Origin: Brachypodium distachyon
Lineage: Eukaryota > Streptophyta > Magnoliopsida > Poales > Poaceae
DNA length: 64,000 nt
Assembly (NCBI RefSeq): GCF_000005505.3
Contig: NC_016133.3
Coordinates: 26,390,508 to 26,454,507 of the forward strand
Direction: 5' to 3'
The position numbers and the translations under genes are program-made. Under the pieces are notes generated by a model. The model was given only the letters and a program-made list of their open reading frames with translations. It searched no databases and had not been told where the DNA came from. This document shows, in pieces, positions 20,553 through 31,918 of the stretch; within the stretch, counting starts at the first letter, position 1; every line of letters begins with the position of its first letter.

Positions 20553-21898
20553 GATATGCCCTAGAGGCAATCATGTGATGATGTTATTTCCTATGTATTC
20601 ATGAGTTATTGTTATTGTCCTTGAACATCATCACTGATATGTATCAATAAATACGTGATTTTTTGTGAGACTATGTATTCTATGATGTTGTTCTAATGGT
20701 CCTTGGTCATTGAGGTTATGCGGACACATAACCTAGACTAGCAATGTGAATCAGTATGATGACTATGTTTCACAAGTCATAGGGCAAGGTGTTGCCGACT
20801 GATAGCATAGACTCGACAATGAAATTGTTGAGTCGGACAGACCCGCACTGAGACACAACGAGATGATTGTCATTTGTTAGTCTCAAGTACGATGTATATG
20901 CCAGTCCTAGACCTGAGGTCATCGCATGAGCTTGGGATGTGAATCGGCCTACTTAGGCGTTGCCAAACGCTACTCCGTGACTGGGTGGTTATAAAGGTAG
21001 CTTTCGGGTTTGCTGAGAAGCATGCTGCGAGTCATGGTTGATCAAGATGGGATTTGCCCCTCTTGTTCGGAGAGATATCTCTGGGCCCTCTCGAGTGATC
21101 AGATTTGGAAAGCATGGCCATGCGACTTGGGTTAAGTGTTAACCCGTTCGGAAATCTGTATCACAGGAACGAGAAGAGAGTCGAGCTATCCATAAGGATG
21201 ACAAGCACTCGCCTTGAGCTCGACACACATATCATGAGGCAAAAGGAATGTTGCATATGACACATTGTATGGTTCGTCAATATACCTTGTGGTTACTCGG
21301 GAGTTGGCACGTGCTGCTAGGCGCCGCTACCAACTATCGACTTGAGTCGGTGCCAGTGGACGAGTAAGGTGTTACTCGGACCCGCAGTCCGAGCTCGTAG
21401 TCATGTCCGTCTGACCGTGAACCTGTAGGGTCGCATGCTTAAGGGGATGGGACCGAATTGGATCGGATCCAACTCGTATCGGGCTTAGACTCCTAACGAG
21501 CCTCAAGTGTTGAAGCCCACCAGGGAAGTCTATATAAGTGGAGGAGGCATACCCGGCTAGGGTTACACCAGTCCAGACGCGAGTTAGACTCGGCTATCAC
21601 ACCTCCACGCCCAAAGCCTTGCGATCGGATCTAGCAGTCCGCCGCACGGAGTTCCTCCCTGTACGTGTGGATACCTTGGACGCTGCACCTGCGGCGCTTG
21701 GACGAACTGTTCATGGGATCGGCGAGGAGGAGCTAGCTGTTCGACTACTCGGCATCGACGCGCTACATCGACTCTACTTCCGCTACGGGTCTGCGCATCT
21801 AGTGGTAATCTCGTGATCCATTATCTACAGCATTGATCCGGGCGGAAACGGTAGAAATTTTTATTTTGTGCTAGCGTAGCATACCGCGTTCCCCAACA
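20553..21898 (+). repeat. 5' LTR of copia element
   Basis: Matches 34988-36337. The first about seven bases of the LTR (TGTTGGA in the 3' copy) are not recognisable here; GGTGGC preceding GATATGCC fits the Tat antisense frame, so the tip seems lost. It ends TTCCCCAACA, followed by the PBS. A TATA box lies at 21531-21537. The 92-residue ORF at 21538 recurs in the 3' LTR and is not a gene. Confidence 0.9.
21531..21537 (+). promoter_or_regulatory. TATA box, copia 5' LTR
   Basis: TATATAA is in GTCTATATAAGTGG, conserved at 35968-35974 in the 3' LTR. It would place the transcript start some 30 bases downstream within the LTR. Confidence 0.75.
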
Positions 21899-21899
21899 G

Positions 21900-21912
21900 T
21901 GGTATCAAAGCC
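21900..21912 (+). other. Primer binding site of copia element
   Basis: TGGTATCAAAGCC stands one base after the LTR; it resembles the Met-tRNA complement with one change (A for G). Confidence 0.85.
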
Positions 21913-23146
21913 GATGCTGTCTTTTTTGGATTCGGATTACGTGCATAAGTGTTATGCGGTTAGTAGTAGATGTGATCTATTGCTATCTTGGTGGTCGATC
22001 TAAGTGTTAGATCGGTTTTGTACTCAATCGATTGGATCGATTGTACTCGGGGATCATGGATATTCGATTCTGATAATCGCGATGTAGAAGGTCGTGACAC
22101 AACATACTCCTACCGGTCGGATTTCCGCCATCGGAGTAGACAGTGAAACATAAATCCGGATACAATTCACGAGATCAATGCGATTGATCAAATCGGAATA
22201 GAAATCCATGAAGGAAATCCATGCGGGACCGCCGTGCTATCTATTCGTAGCGCCTTAGTTGTCGTTGCGAGTTCACATCAATTTGGTAGAATAGGTTTCT
22301 ACGCTTAACTTGTTTTTGTAGGATTGATGTGAATAGTATGGCTCTTATGTATGTGATGCATGTGTGTAATATTTGCATGACCTGCGTGTCATGAGTTTGT
22401 CAGCCAGGCTGGAGCCAAGGTGCTGTCTTTATAATTGTATAACGACCCGCGTGTCGACATTTGATGTCATTCTCCATGTAAATTCTTTGCTAGATACTAG
22501 GTGTAGTCATTTGGTATGAATTGGAGGACGTCAGCACCATGGCGGCTTGATGAACAGGTTCATGGAGATGGAGATCACCATGAAGAACAGAGCCATACTA
22601 TTTCACATGTTAATTTGATTATCTGTGATGGTTATTGCTTTGTTTACTCCTATGCATGTTATTGTGTTAGAGTAGAATGATCCCTCAAAGAATGTCAAGT
22701 TTATTTACCTCCCCAATAGCTGCAACACCACAAGACAAGTACATTTGGTGATGGGCTCATGAAATTGGGGTATCACCATTTTTCCTTGTCGTTGGTGATG
22801 TTCGTGTCGGACACTTAGATGCGAAGCTTTGGTTAACTTGACGGGGCTATCAAAACGGTTTTGGGCCTTGGGGTGAAAGGAGTCGGAGCCGGGGCAAGTG
22901 TTGCCTATCGACTTACAAGAGTCGTATAGAGATACGATTGGCAAAGAGTTGCCTACCGAGTGATTCAATCGGCTAGCAGTGATGCTAAAGCTCACTAGAC
23001 TATTGGTTGATTTTGGATCTTGAATCACTAATGATCAATGGATGGATGTTGATTTTAGTGGGAGTATATTTCTATTAAAGTGTTTAATATGAATTACTCT
23101 TCATGAATACTTGTCTTAGTGTTTTTGCATTTTCTGTTGTAGATCA
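21913..23146 (+). other. Long untranslated leader of copia element
   Basis: About 1.2 kb without a credible ORF separates PBS and gag. The end, TTTTCTGTTGTAG just before the gag ATG region, looks like a splice acceptor, so part of the leader may be an intron. The minus-strand ORF 22705-23028 has no recognisable feature. Confidence 0.5.
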
Positions 23147-24106
23147 ATGGCACCACCTCAATTACCCAGTTTTGCTTTGAGATCTGTTCTTGAGAAAGAT
23201 AAACTAAATGGAACTAACTTCACCAACTGGTATCGGAACCTAAGAATCGTTCTCAGGCACGATAAGAAAGAACATGTCATAGAGAACCCACTTCTAGAGG
23301 CGCCGGCTGATAATGCCACTGCTACTGTTAGAAACGCCTATCAACGCTCATGTGATGAGTCGATTGAGATCAGCTGTCTGATGCTTGCCTATATGAAGCC
23401 CGAACTGCAGCAGCAGTTTTAGAACGTTGAGGCTTTCGATATAATCGAGACTCTCAAAGGCATGTTTCAGACTCAGGCTAGGACCGAAAGATTTAATGTC
23501 TGGAGGTCCTTCCTGGAGACTAAGCTGAAAGAAGGCGAACCCTTGAGCCCGCATGTAATCAAGTTGGTTGGTTACACGCAAAGCTTGGAGAAGCTGGGCT
23601 TTCCGCTGAGCCAAGAGTTGGCCACGGATACAATTCTGGCATCTCTTCCACCGAGTTATGCGCAGTTCGTTCAGAACTACCATATGCATGGCATGGAAAA
23701 CAAAGTCACTGAATTGCATGGGATGCTTAAAACAGCAGAGGAGGATATCAAGAAAAATACCAAGCAAGTGTTGCTGGTACAGGGAAAGCCAAAGTTTAAG
23801 AAGAATTCTTGGGCTAAGAAGAAGGCAAAGAAGGGAAAGGCTAAGGATGTGATCCCGACCCCTGCCCCTGCTGCGCCTAACACTGGACCGGACTCAGAGA
23901 CCGTGTGCTTTTTCTGCAAAGGCACTAGTCATTGGAAGAGGAACTACAGCAAGTACCAGGCCCACGTGGCGAAGAAGGGTGGAAGTGTGACTTCTACTTT
24001 AGGTACGGTTGTTGTATGTGTTATAGACATTCATCTTGCCGATGCACCTAACAGCTCTTGGATAATGGATACCGGATTGGTTGTTCACATTTGCAACTCG
24101 ATGTAG
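23147..24106 (+). pseudogene. gag: Copia Gag and start of protease
   Basis: The ATG at 23147 begins MAPPQLPSF after an acceptor-like TGTAG. The LNGTNFTNWYRNLR stretch is the usual copia gag N-terminus. A TAG at 23420-23422 (a likely CAG codon) interrupts it, and the same frame resumes through the gag core (EAFDIIETLKGMF and onward). The nucleocapsid knuckle near 23909 reads C-x2-C-x4-H-x4-Y, the last Cys replaced by Tyr. The protease active-site region DTGLVVHIC (DTG at 24068-24076) lacks the usual small residue after DTG. A TAG closes it at 24104-24106. Confidence 0.85.
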
Positions 24107-24897
24107 GGGCTGGCAAGGACTAGGAGCGTCGCAAGTGGAGAGGTTGACATAAGGGTTGGCAATAAAGCAAGAGTTGCAGCGTTGGCCACCGGGACTATGC
24201 AACTTCATTTACCTTCTGGATTTGTTATGGAATTAAATAATTGTTATTATGTTCCTGCTTTAAGTTGAAACATTATATCTGTCTCAAAAATGTTGAGTCA
24301 TGGTTATGAATTCAATATTAAGGGCAATGGTTGTTCTTTTTATTTGAAGGATATGTTTTACGGCTTTGCACCTGTTACGAACGGGTTATTCATCCTTAAT
24401 CTTGAAGGAGAATCTGTCTATAACATTAATGTCAAGAGGCACAAGCCTAATGATCTGAATCAAACCTATTTTTGGCATTGTCGTTTGGGTCACATAAGTG
24501 ACAATCGCATGAAGAAGCTCCATGGAGATGGACTTTTAACTTCGTTTGATTATGAATCATTCGAGACATGCGAGTCTTGTCTACTAGGCAAGATGACCAA
24601 GTCACCTTTTGCAAAGAGTTGCGAGAGGGCGACCGACTTGTTGGAACTCACACATACTGATGTGTGTGGACCAATGAGCACGACAGCTAGAGGAGGTTAT
24701 CAATACTTCATAACATTCACTGATGATTTGAGTAGATATGGATATGTCTACTTAATGAAACATAAGTCGGAAACCTTTGAAAAGTTCAAGGAGTTTCAGA
24801 ATGAAGTAGAGAACCAACGTGGCAAGAAAATAAAGCTTCTACGATCTGATCGTGGAGGCGAGTACTTGAGTCACAAGTTCGACGATCATCTGAAGAG
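24107..24897 (+). pseudogene. pol: Copia protease C-terminus, pre-integrase and integrase (truncated)
   Basis: Continues past the TAG. A TGA (Arg codon CGA to TGA) lies near 24267. The GAG-pre-integrase zinc region is seen in FWHCRLGHISDNRM (about 24472) and CESCLLGKMTKSPF. The integrase core shows D in HTDVCGP (about 24657) and D in SDRGGEYLS (about 24848). The sequence is then cut at DDHLKR, before the catalytic Glu, by the junction with Tekay-2, so this integrase is dead. Confidence 0.88.
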
Positions 24898-25085
24898 GAA
24901 AAACACCAGAAACCAGCAGAATTGCTAAGACCACTGCCAATACCAGAATGGGAGTGGGATAAAGTTGGCATGGATTTGATTAAAGTTGGCATGGATTTTA
25001 TCACCGGTTTACCAAGGACCAGATCGGGATATGATTCCATTTGGATAGTGGTTGATCGTTTGACCAAGGTTGCCCACTTCATACC
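24898..25085 (+). pseudogene. Tekay-2 integrase fragment (upstream of solo LTR)
   Basis: It covers the region from the QKPAGLL linker to VAHFIPV, including the first catalytic Asp in [10 protein letters not shown] short tandem duplication (TTAAAGTTGGCATGGATTT-like, around 24959-25000) repeats the VGMD motif. It continues at 29115 after the solo LTR. Confidence 0.85.
25081..25085. other. Target-site duplication ATACC (left)
   Basis: ATACC precedes the solo LTR start TGTAACATCCC and recurs at 29110-29114 after its end. The duplication lies in the integrase codons for IPV. Confidence 0.93.
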
Positions 25086-26435
25086 TGTAACATCCCAGAA
25101 TTTTCCCATTTGGAATGTTAAATAAAATAATTATTTTAAATAAAAATATTGCCTTTGGAAATATTTTGGTTCTGAATTTCTGAAGGATTAATATTTGAAT
25201 TTTCCCATGTTTGAATATTCAACAAAAGAGTGGATTAATATGACTATCCAAATTATACAACATGGTTGGAAGATTTATATAAGTTCAATGTATTTTATTT
25301 GGAACCATTTGCATATTATGATTTTTCCGGACTATTATTCGCATATTAATAAATCCTATTTTCTTTTGCAGGATTTATTAGCACAATAAGTTTCCAGTTT
25401 TGGATGCCATGACCATTTGAGAGCATCGCTGAAATACTTAAATCGATTAGAAATGTTCTCCAACATTTATCTAAATGATAAAGAGAGTGAATAATATGAC
25501 TTTCCCAAGTATATGGTTGGAAAACATATTTAATGATTCGCCTATGTTTTTCTCGATATTTGCTTTGTCGTGTTCATTTTGTTTTCGAGAGGAAACTATC
25601 AAATATTCCAGAAGAGGATAACGTGACATCCTCATGTGCAAATGTTATTCCAACATTTATTCCGTCGTTTAGAGTGGGATAATGTGACTTCCCAAATATA
25701 TATATATATATATATAGTTGGAAACATCTGTGATGGTTTACATGGTTTGTGATTTGGTGTTATAAAGCTATTTGGGAATTTAGTGAACTGTGTAATTAAT
25801 ATGAGATTTTATTTGGAGTTCAACCCAATGGGGTATTTATCTAAGAAAGGGTTTTAGTGCAAAGTATGCCAACCCAATATTTTGTTGGAGTTTAAACTAA
25901 TTTATGAAACAAAGGTTTCATAATAGAATTCAAAACCTATTTTATGTATTACTTATAAAGCCCTAATGACATTTATATAAGCAAAAGTATTTTTACTTAT
26001 TTTATTTTGAAAGGATTCAAGTCCCAAAAGTTCACACTTTGGAGGATTTGAATTTACAAATTTACTGAAGTTTATTTGGACCTATTTGGAGTTAGGAATC
26101 AAAAGTTATTAATAAAAATAGAAATGGAAAAAAAAAGAAAAAAAAAAGAGAATGGGCCGGCCCATCTCCACCGAACGCCCCAGCCAGCGAGCACGAGCTA
26201 GTGCTCGTCTTCCTCCTCTGCACGGAAAGAATCCTCTCCTTTCATGTTTTCTTTCTTCGATTTTTTCCTTCCCGTGCGTCTCTCTCCGAAAGGAAACCAC
26301 CCCATCAATCCTCACCATCCCGGGAACCCATTCAGCAAATCAATTTGAAGTTTCCTCTCATAATCGCAGTTTCCAAAAACGGCGCCCCGAATGCCGGCCG
26401 TCGACATCCCGTGTCCGATCTCCCTCCTCGGCCAC

Positions 26436-26443
26436 TATAAAAG
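26436..26443 (+). promoter_or_regulatory. TATA box of 4-kb solo LTR
   Basis: TATAAAAG in CCACTATAAAAGAATTTC ahead of the GC-rich leader, the position expected from the related LTRs. Confidence 0.65.
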
Positions 26444-27686
26444 AATTTCACGCGCGTCACTTTGAGCTGTTGCCTCTCCTCTCCCATTCCCATGTAGAAA
26501 GTTTGGCCTTAAAACCCCTGTACAGCCGGCTACGTTGACGTCTTCCTCCGTCGGTCACCGCCACAATTGTTGCCGGTGAGATCACCCCGAACCTCCGTTA
26601 TTCGATTCCTTTCACCGGTAGACTCATGTGACCCTTACTTACCTTTTTGACAAGGTTTCGTCACCTCCTGACACCGTTGGCCGCGCCGTCCCCGACCCCA
26701 TGAAAAAGCCGCGCCCGGAGCTCCGCCCGTCGCCGTCCGGAGACGCCCTCGACCCTGAAAACCGCGTCACGGTGTCCACCTCGACGTCTTCAACGGCCCC
26801 ATCGAACCCTACATCGACATCATCGCCGTCCTCCTTCAACTCCAGCGAACTCCGTGTCTTTTCCGGTGAGCAATTTCTCAGCCGCAGCAGTTTTGATTAG
26901 CCTTGTTTAGAAGACCATATCTTTTGACCTGTATATCATTTTTGGCCGATTCTTTCGTCTATGGTTAGATCACGTCCCCCACTATAGGTCAGATCAGTTT
27001 TTATACCCCGTCTTCAAGATCTTCTGTAGTGCATCTTTGTTTGAAATTGCTATTGACAGCATGCTGTTTCTGGATTAGCCACCTTTCGAAATTCATATAA
27101 ATTGTTCAATTGATCCGTTTGGTTCCAAGCCTTCTATAGTTCATCAATTAGATCATGTTCTACACATTAGGGTACACGTTGCACAACTTAGGATTCATCT
27201 ACAGAGGTGCATCTTAAATCAAAAGTCGTATCTGTTCACACTGTCACATCAGTTAGCTGTCTTCCGGAGCCTGTATCTTTTGAGCCATTATTTCAAATTA
27301 GATGATTCTTTATCATGTCAAGATCAAATCCAAATCTACATCCTAGACCTCTTTTAAAACCTTTCCAAGTTCATCCACACTAGTGTATCGTCATTGCAAA
27401 ACAGTACCTTCAGCAGTTTCCCACACTGCCAATTCTAAGCCTGTAGATGAAGATGCACTAGAAAATTGTATCTGTTAACAGCCCGTAGGTTACCAAATCA
27501 ATTCCGTTCCAACTCCGCTTTTGTCCCAACCTCGTTCCTATCTCTTAGATCTATGCCTAGGACAACCTAACAGTAGTTAGGTAATAATTAATTTAAACTT
27601 TGTATTTGCTTTTGGTTCTTTAATTGGAGTTATGATTTGGAGTTCTCGAATAGTTATTTATTATTGCTTCTCGTTCTTCGCGATAG

Positions 27687-27749
27687 ATTATACGGAGTGC
27701 GGCAACTATGAGTATTGACAAAGAAGAAGGATACAAAGACACTAAAAAG
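27687..27749 (+). other. Exon-like block in solo LTR (63 nt, degenerate)
   Basis: Flanked by GATAG and GCAAGT like its relatives and 63 nt long, but the shared frame reads YTECGNYEY then a stop, so the cysteine pattern is mostly lost. Confidence 0.4.
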
Positions 27750-28412
27750 GCAAGTTCACTTTGACCATCATCCTATTACTTTATTATGCACTAGATTTTA
27801 TTAGTTGCATTATTAGGTTTATTATTGTATCTATGCTATGCTATGATTTCTCCTAGTAGTTTAGGATACCGTTGCCATGACCTTACCACCAATTGCCATC
27901 GTAGTAGTAAAATGCTATGCTATGAGAATATACGAGGGTGGTATTATTACAATGTGATACTATTGAATTACAATATGATTTTCCTCGTGTATGGCAAAAC
28001 AAGTGATTCAATGAACCGTCCTGGGTGGGCTGCTTTGAGGAAGTGGAGATGCATGTGACGTCAGGTCCATTTCTATGGGTCCATTTCAATGAGTCGTCTC
28101 GCCATTTCTATGGGAGCGCATGCGTTGCAACTGAGGAATGCCACCCGGGGTAAGCAGAGACTAGACTAGTTTCCTGTTTAGTAGCTTCCAGTACAACCAC
28201 ATGGTATTATGGGCTCTGCCAAGATGGATGTAAGAAAAATATGAACTCGGATCCGAGGTGACATCGGTATGTAGTAGTGTAGGTGGGGGCGCGTCCCTCA
28301 GGAGGTCTGGGGGATTATGTTCTGAAAATTCATGTAGTCGATGCCGTTGCTACTCTACCCTGAGGACAGCAAGGGATTAACACGTCGATTTCTTGTGGGT
28401 AAAGTGTACCAC

Positions 28413-28441
28413 CTCTCGAGAGTGTCAAACTAAGTACTTAG
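28413..28441 (+). other. Double palindrome in solo LTR
   Basis: CTCTCGAGAG (28413-28422) and CTAAGTACTTAG (28430-28441), both perfect, with the same seven-base spacing. Confidence 0.8.
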
Positions 28442-29109
28442 CCGTGTCCCCGGTTACGGACAATTATGAGCAACTAGATATTGGGGCTGTAAGGAAGGTC
28501 TCACTCATCCCAATTTCCTAATAAAATGAATGGTTTGAACTGGGTAGGAGCATTGATGTTTCTACTCAATGTGCCTAGGTTAATAGGAGCATGGGTGTTT
28601 CTACCCCGTGTTCAATAGAATCAAAACTATTTTATTAAAAATGATAGGAATGAACAATGATGCTTTTATGCAAATAGCCAAACCCCTACTTTGCCAAATA
28701 ATGCATATACTTGTTAGGTCTGTTATTACCCTTTGGTGAACTTGCCAATACATTCAATGTATTGACCCTCTAGTGGCTGCAACGTTTGTTGCAGGTGAAC
28801 CAGGTGAAGAGTGAGGTACGAATGGTTATGGTTGCGAATTTACATTCCAACATGTTTCGACTGTGGAGTTGTTATGGGACTCCTGTATCTTCTGCCTTCC
28901 GCTGCAAGATTTTATTTTCTTTTGAGATAACCCATGAGGTTATGCAATATGTAAGTTACTACTAAATTCTGGATCAATGCGATGTAATATACTTTTGACC
29001 TTTGTATCTTGATATTACATCTTGAAACTGTGTGTGCTAGCGAGTCGATCAAGGGACTAGCAGTGTAAGCACAAAGATCGAACCCGGTACGTGGGGGGGA
29101 ATCGCTTCA

Positions 29110-29114
29110 ATACC
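29110..29114. other. Target-site duplication ATACC (right)
   Basis: Identical to 25081-25085; Tekay-2 integrase resumes directly after. Confidence 0.93.
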
Positions 29115-30072
29115 AGTGAAGACCACTTACACTAGTGCCCAACTAGCGAAACGCTACATGTCCAGAATCGTGTGTTTACACGGGGTACCCAAGGAAATAG
29201 TTTCACACAGAGGTACCCAATTTACTTCAAGATTTTGGGGACAACTACATGAGTCTTTAGGAAATAGACTAGAATTCAGTACAGCATTTCATCCGCAGAT
29301 GGATGGACAAACTAAAAGGGTAAATCAGATCCTTGAGGATATGTTGAGAGCCTGTGCTCTAGATTATGGATCCAGTTGGGATGACAACTTGCCGTATGCA
29401 GAATTCTCATACAACAACAGCTTCCAAGCCAGCATAGGAATGTCACCTTTTGAAGCGTTGTATGGAAGGAAGTGCAGAACACCATTGTTATGGGATGGTG
29501 TAGGAGACCGTAGCCTGTTCGGCCCAGATTTGATAAAGGATGCCGAGGAAAAGGTTAGACTCATCCGAGACCGACTGAAGGTAACTCAGTCAAGACAGAA
29601 GAGCTACGCAGATTCCAAACGTAGGGAGGTTACCTACGAGATTGAAGGTAGAGCGTATCTCAGAGTTTCACCGATACGCGGGGTAAAGAGATTTGGAATA
29701 AAAGGAAAGCTAGCACCCCGATTTATTGGACCCTTCAAGATCTTGTCACGCCAAGGAGAAGTAGCCTACAAGTTGAATTTACCGGAAGCATAGTCCAATG
29801 TCCAAAACGTCTTCCACGTATCGCAACTAAGGGATACGATACCCCTAGAAGAAGTCCAACTGCAAAGTGACCTCACCTATGAGGAGAAACTGATCAGAAT
29901 CTTGGATACAATTGAGACACAAACCGGATCCAAGACCATCAGGTTTTGCAAAGTTTAGTGGGACCATCACACTGAAGAGGAAGCCACATGGGAACGCGAA
30001 GGTGATCTTCGAGAAGACCACCCACAGCTCTTTGCTAACCACACCGAATCTCGAGGATGAGATTCATCTTAA
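29115..30072 (+). pseudogene. Tekay-2 integrase C-terminal half and chromodomain
   Basis: Resumes with KTTYTSAQLAKRY. The second Asp region reads SHRGTQFTS, so the catalytic SDRG has become SHRG. The third region reads MDGQTKRVN, so the catalytic Glu is now Lys. The frame runs to a TAG at 29791-29793, then continues in fragments through HVSQL (with a deletion of the KKC segment) to a chromodomain remnant containing a TAG before WDHH. The element was therefore incapable of integration on its own. Confidence 0.88.
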
Positions 30073-30748
30073 GGAGGTTACGTCTGTAACATCCCAAAAT
30101 TTCAAAAAAATTCATCTGCGTTGCACTCATGAGCATCATGCCACAATTGCATGTTTGAATTCAAATTTGAATCTCAAAAGGCTTTAAACATTTTATTTCA
30201 ATTTAATCCCTAGGGTTTTCACCCATTTGAGCTTTGGATCTTCAAGCCAATAAGGTTTATTTATAAAAGGGTTTATTGCATAAATAAGCTATCCCATAAT
30301 TTTTGGATAATTATTTGGAGTTGAAAAACTATTTTATTTAAATAGTTATATAGCCCTAAAAGCATTTATAGGGCAAATGTATTTTTATATATTTTATTTT
30401 GAGGCAAAATTACTGCCAAAAGTTGAATCATGATAAAACATGATTTAAATTTTTTTCTAGAATTTATTTGGATCAATTTGGAGTTCAAAATCAAAAGATA
30501 TCGAAGAAATGAGAAAAAAGAAAAAAAAAGGCTAAAAGAAAAAAAAAGGCCAAATGGCCCAAACCGAACCGAGCTGGCCTAGCTCGACGCGCACTCGCAG
30601 CCACTGACAGGTGGGGCCCACCTATCAGGCTCTTCGTCCCTGATGGAAAGCGCCCGCACCGCCCGCCATTTCCGCGCCGGACTCCCCGCCGCCGCCATCT
30701 CCGGGATCCGTCTCTCCCGACCTTCCCGAAACTCGCCGGCCGCGTCCA

Positions 30749-30754
30749 TATAAA
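30749..30754 (+). promoter_or_regulatory. TATA box of Tekay-2 3' LTR
   Basis: TATAAA in CCATATAAAGCC. Transcription from it would read through the leader and into the copia RT at 33320. Confidence 0.65.
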
Positions 30755-31858
30755 GCCTCGCCCCTCCTCTCTCTTTCCCCTGTGCTCGCTCGCTCTCGCA
30801 CGCGCCCACGTCACCGGAATCTCTCGCTGAAGCTCGCCGTCGCCCGCCGCCGTTCCGAGCTCGTCGCCGACTGCACGGTACGCCATGGACAACCGAACCC
30901 CACCTCCCTTTTTCCTCTCTTCCTTGCGGTTCTTTTGACGTGCGCGGTTTCCCTTTTGGTCCACCGCAGCCGTCGCCCGTAGCTCGCCGGAGTTCCGCCG
31001 CCGCCCGCCGCCTCGTCTTCGTCCTAGACAACGGCACCGTCCGCCCCGAGCGTCGCCGAGCCTGTCTCCGTCCTTGCCAGGCTGAGCCGTCCCGACGCCC
31101 GTTTCCCCGAGCCGCCCGCTCTGCCGGAACGCCGCCCGCCGGCCCGCCCGTGCCGCGGCCGGACTACCTCGCCGGAACCCTGGGGTTTCCCGGAGGTGAG
31201 CTCGATCGATCCCCACATTGGCCAAGATTAGAACATGTTAATTCTTTTTAAACGAACCGGTACCGTCCAATAAGATCACGCCACGTGGCACTGCTTAAAT
31301 AAAAAAGAGAATAAAATTTTAATCCCGGAATTAATTTAAATGACACTTTTGCAGAAAATCCCCTGCAACTTCAAATGCTTATAACTGTTAAACCTTTTGG
31401 CCAAATTTGACAAATTTTACCTTTTTGGAAAGCTCTCAACCTGTAGAATCTTTTGGCACTGTTGAAATTTAAACTTAAATATTTTAATCACAGTCAATTT
31501 ATAGAAAGTCCTTTTATGCCGTTTAATTCATAACTAATTATTTAGAAATCCTTTTTAATTGAAACCAGTGCCCAAAAATTTGTTTTATTATCCTCTTTCC
31601 GTTGGGATAGAGAAATAAATACTTTTAATTAAATAAATTGGCTGATGCGAATAAAACCTTGTTTTAGGGGTTAAACCCCTAGGTTTTGCTTTTTATTTTT
31701 AAACCCTAATGCATGTATTTAATTACCGATGCTTAGGACGAGTTGATCACCCGAATAAAATCAACCCAATCATGTCACAAGTTTTGCATTGCATCATGGC
31801 AGATATCTCTTCTCTATTGTATTGTGTATTTATGTATGCATTGTTTGTATTTGATTAG

Positions 31859-31918
31859 TTTTCTCGGAGAGCGAACTGTGTGATTGCGAAGAGTGTTTGA
31901 ATACCAACTGCTATCAAG
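31859..31918 (+). other. Exon-like cysteine-rich block in Tekay-2 LTR (60 nt)
   Basis: It follows GATTAG and precedes GCAAGT. The shared frame reads FSESELCDCEECLNTN and so on. Against 49015-49074 there are four synonymous third- or first-position changes and a swapped CY/YC pair, a pattern expected of a coding exon. Confidence 0.55.

Larger units (their letters stand above)
25086..29109 (+). repeat. Solo LTR of a Tekay-type element, 4024 bp
   Basis: Starts TGTAACATCCCAG and ends CGCTTCA, flanked by perfect ATACC duplications. Its U3 (25086 to about 26430) is unlike the other Tekay LTRs and has an AT dinucleotide run near 25696-25715; the downstream half is clearly related to them. A TATAAAAG box at 26436, a GC-rich leader with donor-like CCGGTGAG at about 26860, an exon-like block (27687-27749, here degenerate), the double palindrome (28413-28441) and terminal hairpin (29028-29072) are present. 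No gene. Confidence 0.94.

Noticed and set aside
25696..25715. AT dinucleotide run as possible regulatory element or origin
   Set aside because: An ordinary microsatellite within an AT-rich U3; nothing else supports function.
30491..31225. 244-codon minus-strand ORF across the Tekay-2 LTR
   Set aside because: It lies in the GC-rich LTR leader, is Arg/Gly-rich in a low-stop composition, and has no counterpart frame in related LTRs.
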